In this document: positions 6,959-9,322 of the stretch, one piece after another | Position numbering within the stretch: position 1 is the first letter of the stretch | Layout of the letters: every line of letters begins with the position of its first letter | Assembly (NCBI GenBank): GCA_964623815.1 | Contig: CAZUVR010000108.1 | Coordinates: 1 to 9,322, forward strand | Length of the DNA: 9,322 nucleotides | From: Chroococcopsis sp964623815 | Lineage (GTDB): Bacteria; Cyanobacteriota; Cyanobacteriia; Cyanobacteriales; Microcystaceae | Reading direction: 5' to 3' | Translations under genes and position numbers: made by a program | The notes under the pieces: model-generated | Seen by the model: only the letters and a program-made list of their open reading frames with translations | Told to the model about the DNA's origin: nothing | The model's database searches: none

Positions 6959-9313
6959 ATGTCCCTCAGAGAATACAAACCCGGAACGGCTTTCCCAGGT
7001 GTGATCGGTCGTACCTTCGATGTTTCCACTCCCGCCTGGCCCGAACCTAACCGGGCTAAACAAGGCTCACCCAATGTTCTTTTTATCGTTCTCGATGATA
7101 CCGGTTTCGGTCAATTGGGTTGCTTCGGTAGTCCTATTCATACCCCGAATCTGGATGCCCTCGCCGCCGATGGTTTGCGTTACAACAATATGCACACTAC
7201 CGCTCTCTGCTCTCCGTCCCGGTCTTGCATCTTGACGGGGCGCAATCACCATTCTAACGGTCTGGCCTGTATTACTGAGGGGGCGATGGGTTATCCGGGC
7301 GCTAACGGCTATATGCCCTTTGAAAACGGGATGCTGTCGGAAATCCTGCTACAACACGGCTATAATACTTACGCGATCGGTAAATGGCACTTAACACCCT
7401 CGGAACAGGGTAGCGCCGCCGGGCCTTACGATCGCTGGCCCCTGGGTCGTGGTTTCGAGCGTTTCTATGGTTTCCTCGGCGGCGACACCCATCAATATTA
7501 TCCAGAGCTAGTCAGGGATAATAGCCAAACCGAACCGGAGAAAACACCGGAGGAGGGCTATCACCTGACGGTGGATCTAGTAGAGAAGGCGAAAGCGATG
7601 ATCGCCGACGCTAAACAGGTAGCCCCGAATAAGCCTTTCTTCATGTACTTTTGTCCCGGAGCGATGCACGCCCCCCACCACGCACCTAAGGAATGGATCG
7701 ATAAATATAAGGGTCAGTTCGATGATGGTTGGGATGCCTATCGGGAAAAAGTTTTCAACCGACAGAAGGAAATGGGCATCATCCCCCCGAATACCGTTCT
7801 TTCTCGCCACGATCCCGATGTGCAGGATTGGAATTCCTTATCAGACGATGAGCGCAGACTTTACGCCCGGATGATGGAAGTGTTCGCCGGCTTCCTAGAA
7901 CATACCGACCATTACATCGGGGAGCTGATAAAATTCCTCAAAGATACGGGTGAGTATGAGAATACTTTAATTATGGTCATCTCTGATAATGGAGCTAGTT
8001 CCGAGGGGGGGCCGACAGGTTCGATCAACGAGAATAAGTTTTTTAATAACGTACCGGATAATCTGGAACAGAATCTAGCCGCGCTCGATGATTTGGGAAG
8101 CCCTAAATACTTCAATCACTATCCCTGGGGTTGGACTCACGCCGGAAACACCCCTTTCCGTCGCTGGAAACGGGAAACCTACCGGGGAGGTGTAAGCGAT
8201 CCTTTTATCGTTACCTGGCGGGCAGGAATCACGGCACGCGGAGAAATCCGGCATCAATACGCCCACGCGATCGATATGGTGCCTACGGTTCTGGAAGCTT
8301 TGGGTATCACACCGCCGGAGAAAATTCGCGGCGTTACCCAATCACCGATCGAAGGTTTCAGCTTCGCCAATTCTTTTAACGATGCCAATGCTGCCGATAA
8401 ACATATCACCCAGTATTACGAGATGTTCGGTCATCGTTCCCTTTATCACGACGGTTGGCGGGCCGTCTGTCCCTGGCCTGGAACTTCCTTCACTGAGTCG
8501 GGCTTATTCTTCGGTGCGCCTATCTCCTACGATAAACTGACCGAATTAGACGCTCATGGCTGGGAGCTATACAATCTCAAAGAAGATTTCGCCGAGACGA
8601 ATAATCTCGCCGCCTCGGAAAAAGAACGCCTGATCGCCATGATCGGGATGTGGTACGTGGAAGCGGGTAAATATAATGTATTGCCCATCGATAGCCGAGG
8701 TACGCAGAGATTCGCCGAGGAGCGTCCCCAAATAGCGAGCGATCGTCAACGTTATATATACTATCCCGGTACTCAGGTAGTCCCCATCAACGCCGCTCCC
8801 CGCTTATTAAACCGTCCCCACTCAGTTTCTATTGAAGCGGTGATTCCTGAAGGAGGAGCGGAAGGGGTTCTCTTCTCTATGGGCGGTAACGACGGCGGTT
8901 TTACCTTCTACGTGCGAGATGGTAAGCTCATCTACGGCTATAACTACGTAGCCGATAGTTATTTCAAGATAGAGTCTACCGCCCCCCTGCCCCAAGGCAA
9001 ACATATTCTCAGCTTTGAATTCCAACCTACTGGCCCCGCCAATCCCGGACAGGGTCAAGGTACGCCGGCAAAAATCACCCTATTCGTTGACGCTCAACCG
9101 GTGGGAGAGGGTAACTTACCCGTTACCATTCCTTTATCTCTCGGCCTTAGTGCGGGGGTAGCCGTAGGGGCTGATCCCGGTTCGCCCACCTTACCGGATT
9201 ATCAACCGCCTTTTGCTTTCAACGGAGAGATATATAAGGCGTTAGTGGATGTTACGGGTACTCCCGTAGAGGATTATGAGGAGAGGATGAAGGTATATCT
9301 GGCCCGTCAGTAA
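6959..9313 (+). CDS. Cys-type arylsulfatase, canonical GKWHL / KRETYRGG subtype, with C-terminal beta-sandwich extension
   Basis: A second type I sulfatase, 784 residues, paralogous to the gene upstream. Catalytic positions are Asp46-Asp47 (VLDDTGFG), Cys84 in CSPSR followed by ILTGR (the formylglycine site), Lys142 and His144 in GKWHL, His237 in GAMHAPH, Asp343-Asn344 in SDNGASSEGG, and Lys404 in FRRWKRETYRGG. These follow the pattern of Pseudomonas-type arylsulfatase more closely than its neighbour does. Shared blocks with the neighbour include KTPEEGYH, KEW-DKYKGQFD, GFLEHTDH and QYYEMFGHR. Residues from about 615 on form a second beta-sandwich-like region (FTFYVRDGKLIYGYNY, ITLFVDAQPVGEGN), longer than the usual roughly 540-residue bacterial arylsulfatase. 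No signal peptide is visible. The start is supported by AGGAG 8 bases upstream. The gap to the previous gene is 52 bases with no hairpin, consistent with one operon. The gene ends 9 bases before the window edge. Its physiological substrate is unknown. Confidence 0.94.
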   Translation: MSLREYKPGTAFPGVIGRTFDVSTPAWPEPNRAKQGSPNVLFIVLDDTGFGQLGCFGSPIHTPNLDALAADGLRYNNMHTTALCSPSRSCILTGRNHHSNGLACITEGAMGYPGANGYMPFENGMLSEILLQHGYNTYAIGKWHLTPSEQGSAAGPYDRWPLGRGFERFYGFLGGDTHQYYPELVRDNSQTEPEKTPEEGYHLTVDLVEKAKAMIADAKQVAPNKPFFMYFCPGAMHAPHHAPKEWIDKYKGQFDDGWDAYREKVFNRQKEMGIIPPNTVLSRHDPDVQDWNSLSDDERRLYARMMEVFAGFLEHTDHYIGELIKFLKDTGEYENTLIMVISDNGASSEGGPTGSINENKFFNNVPDNLEQNLAALDDLGSPKYFNHYPWGWTHAGNTPFRRWKRETYRGGVSDPFIVTWRAGITARGEIRHQYAHAIDMVPTVLEALGITPPEKIRGVTQSPIEGFSFANSFNDANAADKHITQYYEMFGHRSLYHDGWRAVCPWPGTSFTESGLFFGAPISYDKLTELDAHGWELYNLKEDFAETNNLAASEKERLIAMIGMWYVEAGKYNVLPIDSRGTQRFAEERPQIASDRQRYIYYPGTQVVPINAAPRLLNRPHSVSIEAVIPEGGAEGVLFSMGGNDGGFTFYVRDGKLIYGYNYVADSYFKIESTAPLPQGKHILSFEFQPTGPANPGQGQGTPAKITLFVDAQPVGEGNLPVTIPLSLGLSAGVAVGADPGSPTLPDYQPPFAFNGEIYKALVDVTGTPVEDYEERMKVYLARQ

Positions 9314-9322
9314 ATAATACTA

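Overview
The window looks like cyanobacterial chromosome. The main reason is the N-terminus of the large minus-strand gene: its LLEEIGHAID and GDEGELFAALVQG motifs belong to a family I know mainly from cyanobacterial RTX (Ca2+-binding, type I secreted) proteins. The CGATCG core of the cyanobacterial HIP1 palindrome also occurs at least 16 times by eye, although I found no complete GCGATCGC octamer. I cannot assign a genus. Coding DNA is roughly balanced in GC and the long intergenic region is AT-rich.

Positions 1-2701 (minus strand) are the first 900 codons of a very long gene that runs off the left edge. It has a degenerate zincin-like N-terminal domain, a long beta-rich middle, one perfect EF-hand loop, and the first RTX nonapeptide right at the edge. 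Positions 2702-3516 are an AT-rich divergent intergenic region with several inverted repeats and no convincing gene.

Positions 3517-9313 (plus strand) form a compact three-gene cluster. It encodes a formylglycine-generating enzyme (FGE) with both active-site cysteines, followed by two tandem arylsulfatases of about 785-790 residues. Both sulfatases have the Cys-type CxPxR site that FGE converts to formylglycine, and both carry a C-terminal beta-sandwich-like extension. Gaps are 42 and 52 bases with no terminator between genes, so co-transcription is likely.

The three genes make biochemical sense together: FGE oxidises the nascent sulfatase cysteine, and the matured sulfatases hydrolyse sulfate esters. 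None of the three has a visible signal peptide, so the pathway appears cytoplasmic and would need imported or internal sulfate esters. No transporter or regulator lies in the window. The two sulfatases belong to visibly different active-site subtypes, which suggests different substrates. I see no wholly new system; the best candidates for follow-up are the paired sulfatase module and the structured intergenic region.
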